Positions 28,525 through 40,519 are shown, counted from the stretch's first letter. The stretch: 64,000 nucleotides of DNA from Mortierella sp. BCC40632 (GCA_011634665.1 WAEK01000010.1:310001-374000), one strand, 5' to 3'. Notes: a model not told the origin generated them from the sequence alone. Numbers and translations: made by a program.

Positions 28525-28618
28525 CAGTACATCTTTCTCTTGCTTCTCTCTCTCTCTCTCTCCTCTCATTCATCCATCCATCCATCCATCCATTCGTCCA
28601 TCCATCAACTCTCTTCTT
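27565..28618. other. Intergenic before the GH95 gene
   Basis: It contains an A tract (27597-27625), CTTT repeats near 27810-27832, a T tract at 28493-28520 and CATC repeats near 28571-28590. No supported gene was found. Weak resemblance of 27630-27790 to the last part of large-subunit rRNA was noticed but not proven. Confidence 0.5.
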
Positions 28619-31600
28619 ATGGACCCTGTCCAGCCCAGCCCTCCCCTGCCCAAAAAGCAGGGGCCAACTCTGAACAAACCCAAAAAAATCTACCAACGAC
28701 GGTGGATCACCCTAACCGCTCTCGTCGCCATCCAAAGCCTATCCCTCTGGACCTCCCTCCCAACCGCAAACGCTCAGTTACTGCCCCACCCCGACCTCCC
28801 GCTCGAAAAACTCTTTCCTAGTCTCTCCTCATGGAAACCTCCCTCCCACCTGCAGGACGAAACACAAGACAGAGATACGGACATGGATAGAGACATAGAC
28901 TTGCACCAGGAACTGACCGGATCCCAACACATCTTCTCGGCGTCGCGCTTTGTCGTCCAGGAGCCATCCCAATCCACCTTTGAGCCCGTTGACCCTGTAG
29001 ACAAGCCTGACGAGATTCCATCCTTGGATCTGAGCCTCGAAAGAGCACTGCTCGAGGAAGAATGTCGACAACATCTTCTTCGTCCCCCATACAGTCCCGC
29101 TGTCTTTCGGGTCCCTCTCTATGAAGAGTCCAGCCCCGTGTCGGCACAGGACATTGAGTCACAACAGCAATGGGCTGGCGACGAAGCCGAGCCAGAGACA
29201 AAGACACCTCTGCGACTCTGGTACAAAAAGGCGGCCGACTCGGACTCTCTGCCAGAGGAAGGACTTGTCCTGGGGAATGGAAAGACTCAAGTCTTGGTAG
29301 GAGGTGGGATTAACGTAGAACGGATCCTTTTACACGATCCATCTTGCTGGACTGGAGGGCCGCATGATCTCCAAGTCCAGAATGTCGATGGTGACAAGGA
29401 CCAAGAGGGTCAAGGATACCGAGGTGGTAACATTGCAGAGGATGAAGCCCCGGAACGTCAACAGACTCTGAAAGAGTATCGTGAGATGATGGTAGAGAAG
29501 CATGGGGCCGTTGTAGCCAAGGATCCAATTGTACAAAAGTTGATGGGAAAGGAAGATGGATTTGGTACGGCTGCTCCATTGGGAGAGTTGGTGGTGGAAG
29601 AATTGCATCCATTCTCGAGAGTAAGTGATTACCGACGACAACTTGACCTTGCTACAGGAATTGTCAATGTCACTTGGATGTCTAGTGGTGTTTCCTATAT
29701 AAGGTAAAGTGTGTCTGTGTGCGTGAGAGAGAGAGAGAGAGAGAGAAAGTTTGCCTTGCTTCTCTACCTGTTCACGATTTTATAAAATTTTATCGCTAAC
29801 TCCATAATATGTACTTTTGGCTGATTCTAGAGAACACTATTGCAGCTCTCCAGATGGCGTCTGCGTGATGCGGCTCCGGGGCTCGGCACCAAAATCTGTC
29901 AACGTCAAAATCTCGTTCTGGACACCACACGAAGTCGAGTACACAAACATTCACAACAAACTAGGCATTCATGGTCATCTCCGGTCCAACAACTTGACAA
30001 TCGATGCCCAGGCTGCCATCAAGGCAGACGGTCTCGCGGGTGTCTCCATGTCCAACAATCAGCAAGTAATTCTAATGGCCTTTGACTCTGCCACAATTTA
30101 CTACTCTGCTGCCACGGGTTGGAGTGCTGCCGCGTACCCGAGGTTTGAGGACAAGGATCCTCAAGACGCATTGTCCAACACGGTGACCAAGGCTGCAGAG
30201 GCATTCCTTCCAGATCTCTTTCAAAAATATTTGGACGATTATACCAAGCTGTATAACTCGTTCGAGTTACGGTTCAATCGGGCTGAAGGGACCCAGGAAG
30301 AAAAAGAGAATGTTCTTCGATGGACGACCGATGATTTGTTACAATCGATCAAGGATGGCCATGCGAGTGAAGCGGAAAAGGCCTACTTTGACATGTTGAT
30401 GGTACAGTACAGCCGGTACCTTTTGATTGCCATGTCCCGGCCTGGTTCACTTCCAATCAGTAGTTCCCAATTTTGGACAGTCAAAGAAGCATCTTTGGTC
30501 GATCGACTCAGGTAAAAAAGACTTTTATTTCTTTGGAAAAATGAAAATGAACAATCGTGAAACGATTGCAACATGACTGATGATATTAATTGTTTTAGGT
30601 CTGGATACAAGATGGATATTGATTTGCAGATGAACTACTGGTTGTCAGAGACAACAGGACTTGGAGATACAGTAACACCGTTGATCGACTATATGGAGCA
30701 ACTGCTACTTCCACGAGGACAGGACACCGCCTATCTCCTGCACAATGCTCGTGGGTGGACAACGTATCCTTACTCCAACATTTGGGCCCACACGGGACCC
30801 ATGACCTCACTCAACACTTTTTACTTTCCTGCATCCGCAGCCTGGCTCTGTCAACATGCTTGGGATCATTACCTGTACTCGCAAGACAGCTCCTTTGTAA
30901 AGAACCATGCTTACAAGCTTATGAAGGGTGCCTCCGAGTTTTGGATTGATTCACTTGTACAAAGTCATGAGAACGAGACACTCCTCGTTAGCTCACCTTC
31001 ACACTCGCCTGAACATGGTCCCTTCACGGAAGGGGCTGCCGTGGATCAGCAACTAGTATGGCAACTCTTTAATAGCACCCTCGAGGCAGCCGTGATCGCT
31101 GGTGAAAGAGACAAGAAATTTCTCCTAGACTTGACGGATGCCTATAATCGACTCTCTACTGGACTCCGAGTTGGTGTCTGGGGACAGTTGCAAGAGTGGA
31201 TGTTGGACATGGATGATCCGAATGAAGCTCATCATCATTTGGCTCCATTCTATGCCATCTATCCAGGTCGACAAGCGTTTTGGATTGAGGATGAAGAGGA
31301 ACGGGAAAAGATCTTGAAAGCGGCTCGCGTTGCGCTTCAACGACGAGGAGATGGATCCACGGGCGAGGATGAGATGACGGTCAAAGGATGGCCCAAGGCC
31401 TGGAGAGCAGCGGTTTGGGCACGACTTGAACATGGAGAGGAAGCCATGGAGGCATTGGAGGGGTTCAGACGAATGAATATCAACCACTCTAACTTGATGT
31501 CGACGGAAGAGTTGTCTGGACAGTTTGGGTATAGTGCAGCGATCCTAGAGCTGCTTGTGCAGGACCGACGACCCGATGAGATCCGAGTGTGGACAGTGCC

Positions 31601-31937
31601 CCAAGCAGGACTACCGGGTTGGTGGGCGACAGGAGGGAACGTGAGAGGGTATAGAACACGGGATGGACATGAGGTTGCAGTACAGTGGAAGAATCATCGT
31701 GTAGAGGTTGTGGAGTTGACAACGAGCAGTGGTAGCAATGTTGGCAAGCATGGACCTCTTCGTGTTGTGGTGGGTACACTTGGTGGAGCAGAAGGAGAGG
31801 AAGGGGCGACACCAACAAGCAAGATCCAGGTAGTTTTGAGGGATTCAGGCAAGGCGGTTGCTTTTGAGCGCCTAGGAAACGAGGTCTCGTGGGCAGCAGC
31901 CAAGGGTCAAGCGTACCTGGTGAAGATTGAGGCCTGA
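28619..31937 (+). CDS. GH95-like glycoside hydrolase with altered catalytic residues
   Basis: Exons are 28619-29703, 29831-30511 and 30599-31937, in phase, giving 1,034 residues. A hydrophobic segment (about residues 29-50, after KKIYQRR) is a signal peptide or type II anchor. The N-terminal part has the GH95-like EGLVLGNGK, LLHDPSCWTGGP and YRRQLDLATG motifs; the (alpha/alpha)6 part has LQMNYW, WGQLQEWM and YPGRQ. GH95 enzymes remove alpha-1,2-L-fucose or alpha-L-galactose by inversion. The proposed general acid Glu is kept (E788 in LQEWM). The usual N-x-N before QMNYW reads D595-I-D597, and the usual Asp of the IDGNFG segment is replaced in LSGQFG (S895 region). It is therefore either inactive or catalysing with a re-arranged base. 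The family motif comparison is from memory. Confidence 0.85.
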
Positions 31938-32389
31938 GTCTGAGATAAAAAAGCTTTTTTTTTTTTTTTTTTTTTCATTAAAGATTGGACCCTTCCTTAT
32001 TTCCCAGCATCCCCCTGGTTCCAAGAGGACGTAGAGTTAGAGAAACGCGCAGTTTGGTAGAGTCGAGTAGAATGGTAGTGGACATTATCCAATTCATATC
32101 CAGGTGGACGGACAGACAGACAGGCAGGCAGGAAGGCAGGCAGGCAGGCAGGCAGGCAGGCAGTCAGACAGACAGACAATGCAAACAACTAGCACTCTCC
32201 AAATAAGGGAGTGGGAAAAAAAAAAAAAAAAAAGAAAAAAAGTGTGGTGAAGAGAAGAGAGAAAAAAAAAAAAAAAAATAAAAAAAAACTCAGAGAGCAC
32301 ACGCGCCTCCTCCGCCCCCACTCTCTCTCTCTCTCTCTCCCTCACCCCCCCACCTTGCCCCTTCACAGCATACGCGTTGCTTTGCCAAC
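31938..32389. repeat. Intergenic with CAGG microsatellite
   Basis: The interval between the GH95 stop and the GW-protein start holds a T tract (31955-31977), a (CAGG/CAGA)n microsatellite (about 32110-32180), and A tracts at 32217-32233 and 32262-32288. No ORF is supported. It should contain the GH95 terminator and the promoter of the next gene. Confidence 0.6.
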
Positions 32390-35300
32390 ATGTCCAGCTG
32401 CAGTACTGATTCACCATCCTCTGCTCCTCTCGTCTCTTCCACTCCCCCACCCGCTTCCGCCATGATCTCCGCCGCGTCGCAGCCCCAAGTGGTCATCCCC
32501 GAGGGATCCTCCACCGCTACTCCCTCCAAGAGTTTGCATGATCAAGATGCAAAAAAGCCTTCCTCTGCAGACGATCACTCTCGCGCATCCGCCACAGACT
32601 CGACCACCCCTGCTGCTGCTCCCAAGCCCAAGACTACGACCACTGCCGAGACTACCACAGCCGCCAAAAAGGACAGCTCTCCTATGGATACCACGCCCGC
32701 AGAGAAATCATCAAAGGGCGCCTCCAAGGGCGAGACCACACAAAACAACGGCAAAGAGAACAGCAACGGCAACAGCAACGACAACGACAAAGGCAACAAA
32801 GGTGACAACAACATCAACACATCCATCTCGCCTAGTTCACAAACAACGCCACTACCGACTTCTTCCGGGTCACCCCCCGCGTCCCAAGTGAAAGAAAGCG
32901 GCGGCAACACTGACGGAGCAAATCGACCTGGAAAGACCTCAAGACCCAACTCCAAGAAGGGCCACCAGGCCAAGGCGGTGACGGCCAACAGCGAGGCTTC
33001 CTCGCCCGTTGCCGCCACCGCTGCCACGTCGGGTGAAAATACACCGACTGCGGCAGAGACAGCCAAGCCTACTAAGGGACCCCAATCAAAGAAAGACAAA
33101 TCCAACAAGAACAAAAAAGCGGACCGATCCTCGAATAAAGACGCAGGAACAGCGACACCGACCACGGCCACCACGACCCCAACCACGACCACGACCACGA
33201 CCACAACGGATGGAGCAACGAGTGCGTCGGGAGAAAGTAAGGAGACTTCCCATCACACAGGACCGTCTGCAACCTTTGGGACTGATGGAGCGAGTGGTTT
33301 CATCAAGGCACTGAATGCGATCAAGGTGCCTCGGTCGCCTCGACCACCCAGAGAGAAGAGCGATCAGCCATCTGATGAAGCATCATCGCCCAAGCCCGAC
33401 TTGACTTCTGCGCCCACCAAAAAGCCCGAGTCGTTTAAGAACAAGGCCAAGCGTATCAAGGATGACGACGATGCTACCTCCACCACCTCTGCTCATTCTG
33501 CCAAGGAGACTGAACAACCACAGCAACAACAAGGCGTCACTGTCGGTCCCAAAAAATCTGGAAGGGCAAAGAAACCATCCAAGGGTTCTTCAGACAAGGG
33601 ACAAGGCGAAAGCTCAGAATCTGCAGCCGCCTCTCCATCCCCTGCAACCCCCACTTCTTCATCCTCTACTGCAGCCCCTGTCGAGTCGGGCAAAGGTGCT
33701 CAAGGACCCAAGAGTAGAGCCAAGGCGGAGCGACCCCCAAAGCAACCCAGAGAGGAAGGATCGAATGCTGCTCCGGGTCAAGGAAAGCAAGAGAGGCAGA
33801 ATAGGACTGGGCCTCCTCCTCCAAAGAGAGATGGACCAGGACCTCGTCAGGGCAACACAAGAGAGGATACACGACAGGGTGACAAATCGGACCGTCCAAA
33901 GAAAGGTGCACGTAACGATGGATGGGGGGAGCCTCCTTCTTCGTCTTCTACTTTGACTGGCAACAGCAATCAGGCCACTTCATCTCCTGGTGAAACGAAC
34001 GCGTGGAGTCAACCCTCTGAGACTAATTCTGGCTGGGATCCTCAGAATACTCCTTGGAGTACCGAAACCAAGAAACCAGAGGGGACTGAAGGAGGATGGG
34101 GAGATTCTACACCAAAGGCCACTTCGACTTGGGGACCCGAGACTTCTTCTGGAACGACTGAGCCAGCTGGTAGATTTGGACCATCAGGAGGTCAGAATAC
34201 CTCACAGTCAGGAGCACCGTTCGAAGACCGACCTCCTCGAGGAAGCGATTCAGGACGAGGACGAGGAAGAGGAAGAGGAGGAAGATCCGATTTTGGTGGC
34301 GGCAGGACCGATGAGAGGAGACAAACGAATCGACCTATGGATGTGCGTCGAGACTCGGAGGGTGGATGGGGCAGGCATGAGGGTGCAGCGTCTTCTCACT
34401 ATCACTCTCAGAGGAGTGATACGACGCCTGGCAGTGGTGGTGACCATCCCCGACAGCGTCATTGGAATGAAGAGGGTCGACGATCTGGACCTTTTGAACC
34501 AAGGTCAGGATTCAAAGGGCCCAGATCCGATTATAGGTCCAACAACCCGGCGGAGACAGAGGGAGGACGATGGGGAAAGCCTCGACCAAACTCTTCCGGC
34601 TCTTGGTCCTCGAATAACCCGTCGTATGGAGACAGGAACAACAACAGGAACAACTCATCGTATGGCGACAGAAACAATGAGAGAAACAATGACAGAAACA
34701 ACTCATTTTACGGTGACCGGAACGGCGGTGACAGGAACAACAGGGGTCCAGAGGGCGGATGGGAAAGGCGCAAGCCAAGCGAAAAGTCGATCGAGTCAAC
34801 GCCCAAGGTCGCCAAGGATGGTGAGGGGGCCGAGGCTGGATGGGGGGAGTCACTGCCAGTGACAGCAACTAGTAATTGGTCACCCGACAATGTGCCATGG
34901 GCAGAATCGACCACCGAGGGCGATAATAAGAATAACGCCAAAGGACCTGAAGCAGGAAAGGGCGCCAATAAGAAAGGAGGTAAGGCTGCCAAGGCCAACG
35001 ACAGCTCTTTGACGCAACCCAGCTCGAGTGAGGAGCCACCCAAGGGTGCACAATGGACGGGTTCGGTTTCTGAAAGCAACAGTGCCAAAGAAACTGAAGG
35101 GGGTGGTGGTGGTAAGGGAAAGAAAAGAGGAGACAAGCCAGCGGCCAAGGCCACTACAGACAACAGCAATACTGCCGCCACGGCCACGGAAGCCACTCCA
35201 GTGACTGATGGATGGGGCAGTGCAGAGCCAACTCCTACTAATTCGGCCTGGTCACCTAACACTACACCCTGGGATGACGCCAAGACAGGCAGTAATGATC

Positions 35301-38049
35301 CCGCCAAGGAATCCAAAGGCAATTGGAACAAAAAGACGGAGAGGGCCCCCAAAAAGACGGATGACAATGCTCAATGGAACAGTTCTGAATCTGCGCCCTC
35401 AACGGGTGCTGGTAGTGGTTGGGGTAAACCAGATCAACCTGCCACTTCCTCCTGGCCACCCAATGAATCGTCCAAGGACTCGAGACCAGAGACTGGCGGT
35501 TACAAAGGATCTGGTCCAGGTGCTAGAGACAAGAAAGGATCAGGACCAGGACCTGCAAAGAACTTTGACAAGCGACCCCCCAGGAGTGGATCCAAGTGGG
35601 AAGGCAGCAACAGCAATGTAGACTCGAGCAAAGACTGGGGCCAACAAGACTCGGCTGCCAAGACTGAGACAACTTCTTCTTGGGAGGATACCGCAAAGAC
35701 TGGCGCAGTGGAGAGCACTGGTAATGGGTGGGGCGAGACTACCAAGACGGAGAATACTGACGGATGGAGCGCTCCAAAGGCTTCATCGGGTAAAGAGAAC
35801 ACCTCATGGGAACAGACACAGGCCAGCAGGGCTGCCGAGTGGGAGAGAGGCGCGAATGCAGGTCATGGCTCTGGTAGAGAGGGTCCTCGACCCAACTATC
35901 GCCAAGGCGGAGGTCCCGGTGGAAGGAACGACCATTACCAGCGCGATTCTCAGGATCAGACTCGCCGGGACTCTGGCTATAAGCGATACTCAGATTCTGC
36001 TGCACCGGGTTCAGAGGCTGGAGGAGCCTATCCACGCGATGCTCGGTCTTCTTTGGATTCCAGGAATGCACGATTGAATGCACAACGTGAGGTGAATCGG
36101 GGTCCTCGACCAGAAGAAGGGGAAGGTGCCAGGACCTCTGGACCATATGAGGGCAAGAGAAGGAATTGGAGGGATCAACCTGGTGGCCAAGATGGTCAAG
36201 GAGCAGTATCGACGACGCATCCTTCCAACAGGGGACCTTCGGACTATCCACCTCGATCTAACAGAGGACCTTCGGACTATCCACCTCGATCCAACAGAGG
36301 ACCTTCGGATTATCCACCTCGATCCAACAGGGGACCTTCAGACTATCCACCTCGATCCAACAGGGGACCTACGGATTATCCACCTCGGCCCAACAAGTCT
36401 ACGTCTGAAGCCTCGTCCTCAACTACAACACGGAAGCCTGCCAAACCAAAGGGGCCAAAGCCTACTCAGGTAGAGGAGCGAATTGAATAGATTTGAACTT
36501 TTTTTTTTTTTTGGAACCTATTGAGTAAAGTTAACTAATTGTTGAATCATTTTTGTTGCTGCTGTTGCTATTGTTGTTGTCGTTTTCTCTTGAATAATTG
36601 ATAGGGCCCCTTGTTCTCCAGCTCTTTGGAATGTCAGTTGGAGTGGGAAGATATGCAGTTAAAGCCCAATGTATTGTCCAAGATCGAACAATTTGGGTAC
36701 GTTTTTTTTAAAGAAAAAGAAAAAGAAAAAGAAAAAGAAAAAGAAAGAAAGAAAAAAGAAAAAAAGAAAAAAACCGGATGCTAACTGCACACTATCTGAT
36801 CACGTCTAATAGTCTTAAGAAACCCTCCAACATTCAAAAATTGGTCATGAAACCATTCAGCGAGGGCAGGGACGTGATCGCTCAGTCTCAATCTCAAAAG
36901 GATCGCACCAATACACTTGCGATCGCCTTGCTTCAAAAGATCAAGGTTGAAAAGAAGGGATGTCAGGCAGTCATGATTTGCTCCGAAGGTGTCAACCCAC
37001 AAAAGGTGCAAGAAGACTTTCAAGTATGGTTCGAAGGTTCAGGTATTACTTCTGTCCTACTCAAGGATCCCAACGCCGCTGCCAACGCAAGTAATCAAGA
37101 AGAGGGCAATGGTAGCAAGGAAGTATCCTCGGCTGCAACCGAGTCGAGTGGATTCGGTTTGTCCCAACCAGACCAACAACAGGTAGTGATAACGACACTT
37201 GGACCTTTGATGGAAGTCCTGAAGAAGAACTTGCTGGGTATGAGTACGGTGGAGACTGTGGCTATTTCGATGCGATCCGATGAACTTGTTGGTTTCGATG
37301 CATTCAAACAATTTTGGGCGATGTTACCACGGGAAGCCCAAGTAGTGTTGATGACAGGCAAGATTATGCCCATGATTCAAACGATTCGAGACCATCATTT
37401 CCGAGATAACACTGCTGTTCTGAGAGCGGATGAGTTGACACTTCAATGGAGTGAGCATTACTATGTGGATGTGGAAGGTGAAGATCACCGCTGGACGGTG
37501 CTCAAGAACATTTTTGAAACCAATCCCGAGATTTCACATACGGTGATCTTGACTCAATCTCAGAGTTTGACTCAATCGTTGACGGATCGGATCAAGGAAG
37601 AGTTGGGTCTCCCTGTTATTTCTGTGGTAAGATGAGGTTATCTCTCTCTGTCTTTTTTTTTTTTTTTTTTTTTTTTTTATTGCTGACACCTTTGCACAAT
37701 TTATCTAATCTGCCCTTTTTATTTTTCTTCTCTTCTTCCTACCAGTGGAGTGTGGCGGACAAGACCGAGGTGGCCAAGAGCTTCAACAGTCCCGAGAAAT
37801 GTATTCTGGTGTCCGAGAGTATTTTGATGGATAGTTTGGACCTCGATCATTATTCAATGGTGATCAATTATGAGATGCCCAAGCGAGCTACGTTCTATGT
37901 GTCGTCGTTCGGGCCCTTTGGACGATCAGGAATGCGATCGATGATGATCAATCTCTGTGCGACCCAGGATCCTACTCAAAAGAGGATTTTGGATGAAATA
38001 GGATCGCTTTACAAGATCAAGATCCAGGAGATGAAGGTAACGCCTCTCT

Positions 38050-38089
<40 letters not shown>

Positions 38090-38136
38090 ACGAGATGACA
38101 AAAGCTGATGTGTTGGCCAAATTGAGTGTTGTTTGA
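32390..38136 (+). CDS. GW/WG-repeat protein fused to an inactive eIF4A-like helicase
   Basis: Exons are 32390-36469, 36605-36696, 36813-37626, 37746-38036 and a short last exon best read as 38095-38136 (a 38089 acceptor would end it a few codons differently). Phases agree across all junctions; the protein has about 1,772 residues. Residues 1-510 are Thr/Ser/Lys/Gly-rich and disordered. Residues 510-1130 hold at least ten WG or GW dipeptides in acidic, Pro/Ser/Thr-rich context plus an RGG cluster (GRGRGRGRGG). Residues 1279-1333 are five 11-residue repeats. From residue 1361 the frame follows eIF4A/FAL1 end to end: Q-motif-like WEDMQLKPNVL, KPSNIQ, GRDVIAQSQS, ADELTL, INYEMP and ADVL. Yet GTGK reads QKDR, DEAD reads MRSD, SAT reads TGK and HRIGRSGR reads SSFGPFGR. 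It should fold but not hydrolyse ATP. Role inferred: scaffold in RNA silencing or translation. Confidence 0.85.
36224..36388 (+). repeat. Five 33-bp tandem repeats inside the GW protein
   Basis: Five near-identical 33-bp units encode SNRGPSDYPPR-type repeats of 11 residues, immediately before the exon boundary that leads to the helicase-like part. Differences are mostly synonymous (TCC/TCT, GAC/GAT), so the amino-acid repeat is kept; the last unit has Thr for Ser. Confidence 0.95.
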
Positions 38137-39172
38137 GTTTCTGGAATACTGAACGTTTATCCCTTTGTACTTGCAGCATAATTAGCTCGATTGAAGAGAG
38201 TCAAGAAAAAAAAAAAACGACAACAAAACAGACAAAGGAATCGGTTATGCACAGAGCCAGGCTATGCTTCTTTTTTTCATCTCAAACTATATTGCACTTC
38301 CCTCCCCCTCCCCCTCTCTTCCCTCTTCCTCCCTTTACTAACCCACTCATCGATATGATAGCGAGAACATTCAGATATTGAGCGCTGAACAGTTAGCTTT
38401 TACAAAGCATATTCCAATTAAAAAAAAAAAAGAAAAAGGAAAGAAGTTTTTTTGCGAGGACACGAAATTGCAAACAAAAGACCACGATATTCAAGGCGCG
38501 CCATTTGATATCGATACCAGTTTTTTTTTTTTTTTTGGAACTAGAAACATGATACGATTCTTTGACCTCCAAGTCTCCAGTTGGATGAAATGAAGGCACT
38601 GAAATAACTTTTCCAAGATCGAATTATTTTTTTTTCTTTTTCAATAACAGATGGCAGGGCACTTCTCCTGGTTCCTGCCCGTTTGTCCAACGTTGAACCG
38701 CCTGTCATCCAACAGCAGCAGCTTCGATGTGTGGCTTTAAAAAAAAATCTGTAGAACAGACTCTCTGCAGACTTTTTCAGGGTCCAAAAGGAAAGTATGC
38801 ACATTTTTTTTTTTTTTTTTTAATTATTATTGTCCATGTTTCGATAATAATGGTTCTTCCTCAGAGGTGGAGGTTGCTTTTGTACAATGATAATGAAGAT
38901 CGGAGGAGGAGGAGGGGGGGAAGGGATCCGTTGTCACTGAGATTACATGAGTGACTATTTTGTGCTGTTTGTGGGTGTGTATGTTTTTTTTTACCACTTG
39001 CGCTTCATCTATGAAAGAAAAGGAAAAGGTTCAGGAAAAGAAAAAAAAAGTAAAAAGAATCATATGGGGGAAGGGGGTACCGTCAATAAAGCGTATCCCG
39101 CAAAAAAAAAAAGAATCGGAACCTGTGGTTCATTGCAAAGGATCTATCTTTTTTTTTTCTTCTTCTTCTTAC
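38137..39172. other. Intergenic, no gene seen
   Basis: Mixed sequence with A/T tracts (38520-38537, 38803-38821, 39144-39154) between the GW protein and NDUFAF8. The 3' part of NDUFAF8, whose last exon I could not fix, must lie in its right end. Confidence 0.45.
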
Positions 39173-39325
39173 CGAAGTCTGAACACACTCCTTGAAGGCT
39201 TGGAATTCTTTTTCACAGACACCTCTTTGGACATCATGCATAGTTGCTGCGATACACGCACCATAGGTAGTAGCCTATAAATAGTTGGGAGATTATTTTT
39301 TTTTTCCATCATAGGACCAGGGTAA

Positions 39326-39356
<31 letters not shown>

Positions 39357-39537
39357 AAGAGAAAGAGAAAGAGAAAGAGGTGAGAGCTGATTCCAAACAA
39401 AGAGTATAAAAAAGGGTTTGGCTCTTTAGAGATTGAGAGAAAGAGAAACGAGAATGAGTGAGAAAGAAGCATACAGTGGAGGCACATGCGGCCACGCTCT
39501 TTGACAATGCAGCGACAGTCTGCTTGGGCTTTGACAT
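39173..39537 (-). CDS. NDUFAF8: Complex I assembly factor NDUFAF8-like, twin CX9C protein (C-terminus unresolved)
   Basis: Exons are 39537-39475 (21 codons, MSKPKQTVAA...) and 39274-39173 (34 codons). Across the junction the cysteines read C-x9-C (ACASTATTYGAC) and then C-x9-C (VCEKEFQAFKEC), the twin CX9C coiled-coil-helix-coiled-coil-helix pattern of intermembrane-space proteins oxidised by the Mia40 pathway. Spacing and the CEKEFQAFKEC helix match human NDUFAF8, which stabilises NDUFAF5 in complex I assembly. The first CX9C is split by the intron. After CVQTS a donor (GTAAGA) follows; reading through gives a basic tail, splicing gives a short exon lower down. Neither could be confirmed. 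It is too short and interrupted to show as one frame. Confidence 0.8.
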
Positions 39538-39681
39538 GGTCAACAAGATGAAGTCTAGGTAAAGGTCGGAGGAAGAGCGACTAAAATGGAGAAAGCGGAA
39601 GGGAAAAAATAGTCAAGATTCCCGTCTCGGTCCATCTTTCGAGGATCTGTGTGTGGTTGGTTGCTCACGTGGATCTGAACA

Positions 39682-39730
<49 letters not shown>

Positions 39731-40416
39731 ATTTAAAAAAAGACGTCTAACAAACTTGAATGAACTACGACAAGCTGGACCTTTCTTCTTCTTCTCCTTC
39801 TTCCTTGTGTTCCTCGGTCTAGCCAACAAAAAAGAAACAAGGATGGACTAGAGGAGGAGGACAGCGTCTTGCTTTTTTCTTTTCTTTTTAACTTTATAAC
39901 TCAAAAGAGGCGGGTTGTGTGATCACACAAAAAGTTCCAAGGCTGATATTACCAATGGGTTGGGTTGGGTTCAAGAAAGAGCAGACAGACTCTTTTACTG
40001 CGGCTTGCGGGCTGCGGTAAAGTCCAAGATAAAGGATGAGCGAGAGTGACCCTTTTTTTTTTTTTTTTTCTCTCTCTTTCTTCTTCCACACTCAACCTTG
40101 GACTCGCCAGACTGTATGTCCATACTCCTTTCGACTCGTTCTCTTTTCTCTTTTGTCCTTTTGGCCCTCTGTGTCTCTCCTCATTCGTAACAGGACAATG
40201 GACAATGCTCTCCAGAATGTCGGGACTCTTTTCTCTTTTTCCTTTGCATCCACCATCGATGCTTAGCCAGGACTGAGCAATGAAAGAAACTCTAGGACAT
40301 GACAGCACCATAACACCTCCTCCATTTAACTCTGGATGACATGGAGAGAGTCTCTTCCTACCCTCTCCTTCTCCTTCTTCTCCTCCTCCTCCTCAGCACC
40401 CTGAGGAGTATTAACC

Positions 40417-40452
<36 letters not shown>

Positions 40453-40519
40453 CTTGTACTAACTACCTTATTCTTTACTATTACTACCACCACTCCACGG
40501 CTCTACAGAACCGATTACC
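39538..40519. other. Divergent promoter region of NDUFAF8 and eIF1A
   Basis: NDUFAF8 reads left from 39537 and eIF1A right from 40520. The interval contains a (GA)n run (39684-39724), T tracts (40051-40069, 40424-40452) and CTC repeats near 40361-40394. No gene was supported. Confidence 0.5.

Noticed and set aside
28257..28696. Frames on both strands just before the GH95 start
   Set aside because: Built from the T tract at 28493-28520 and CATC repeats; no independent support.
32575..33204. Long hydrophobic open frame on the minus strand inside the GW protein exon
   Set aside because: It is the antisense of a Thr/Ser/Lys-rich coding exon, which automatically reads Val/Leu/Gly-rich; no splice or family support.
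34708..35367. Another long antisense frame (219 codons) in the same exon
   Set aside because: Same cause; composition mirrors the sense frame.
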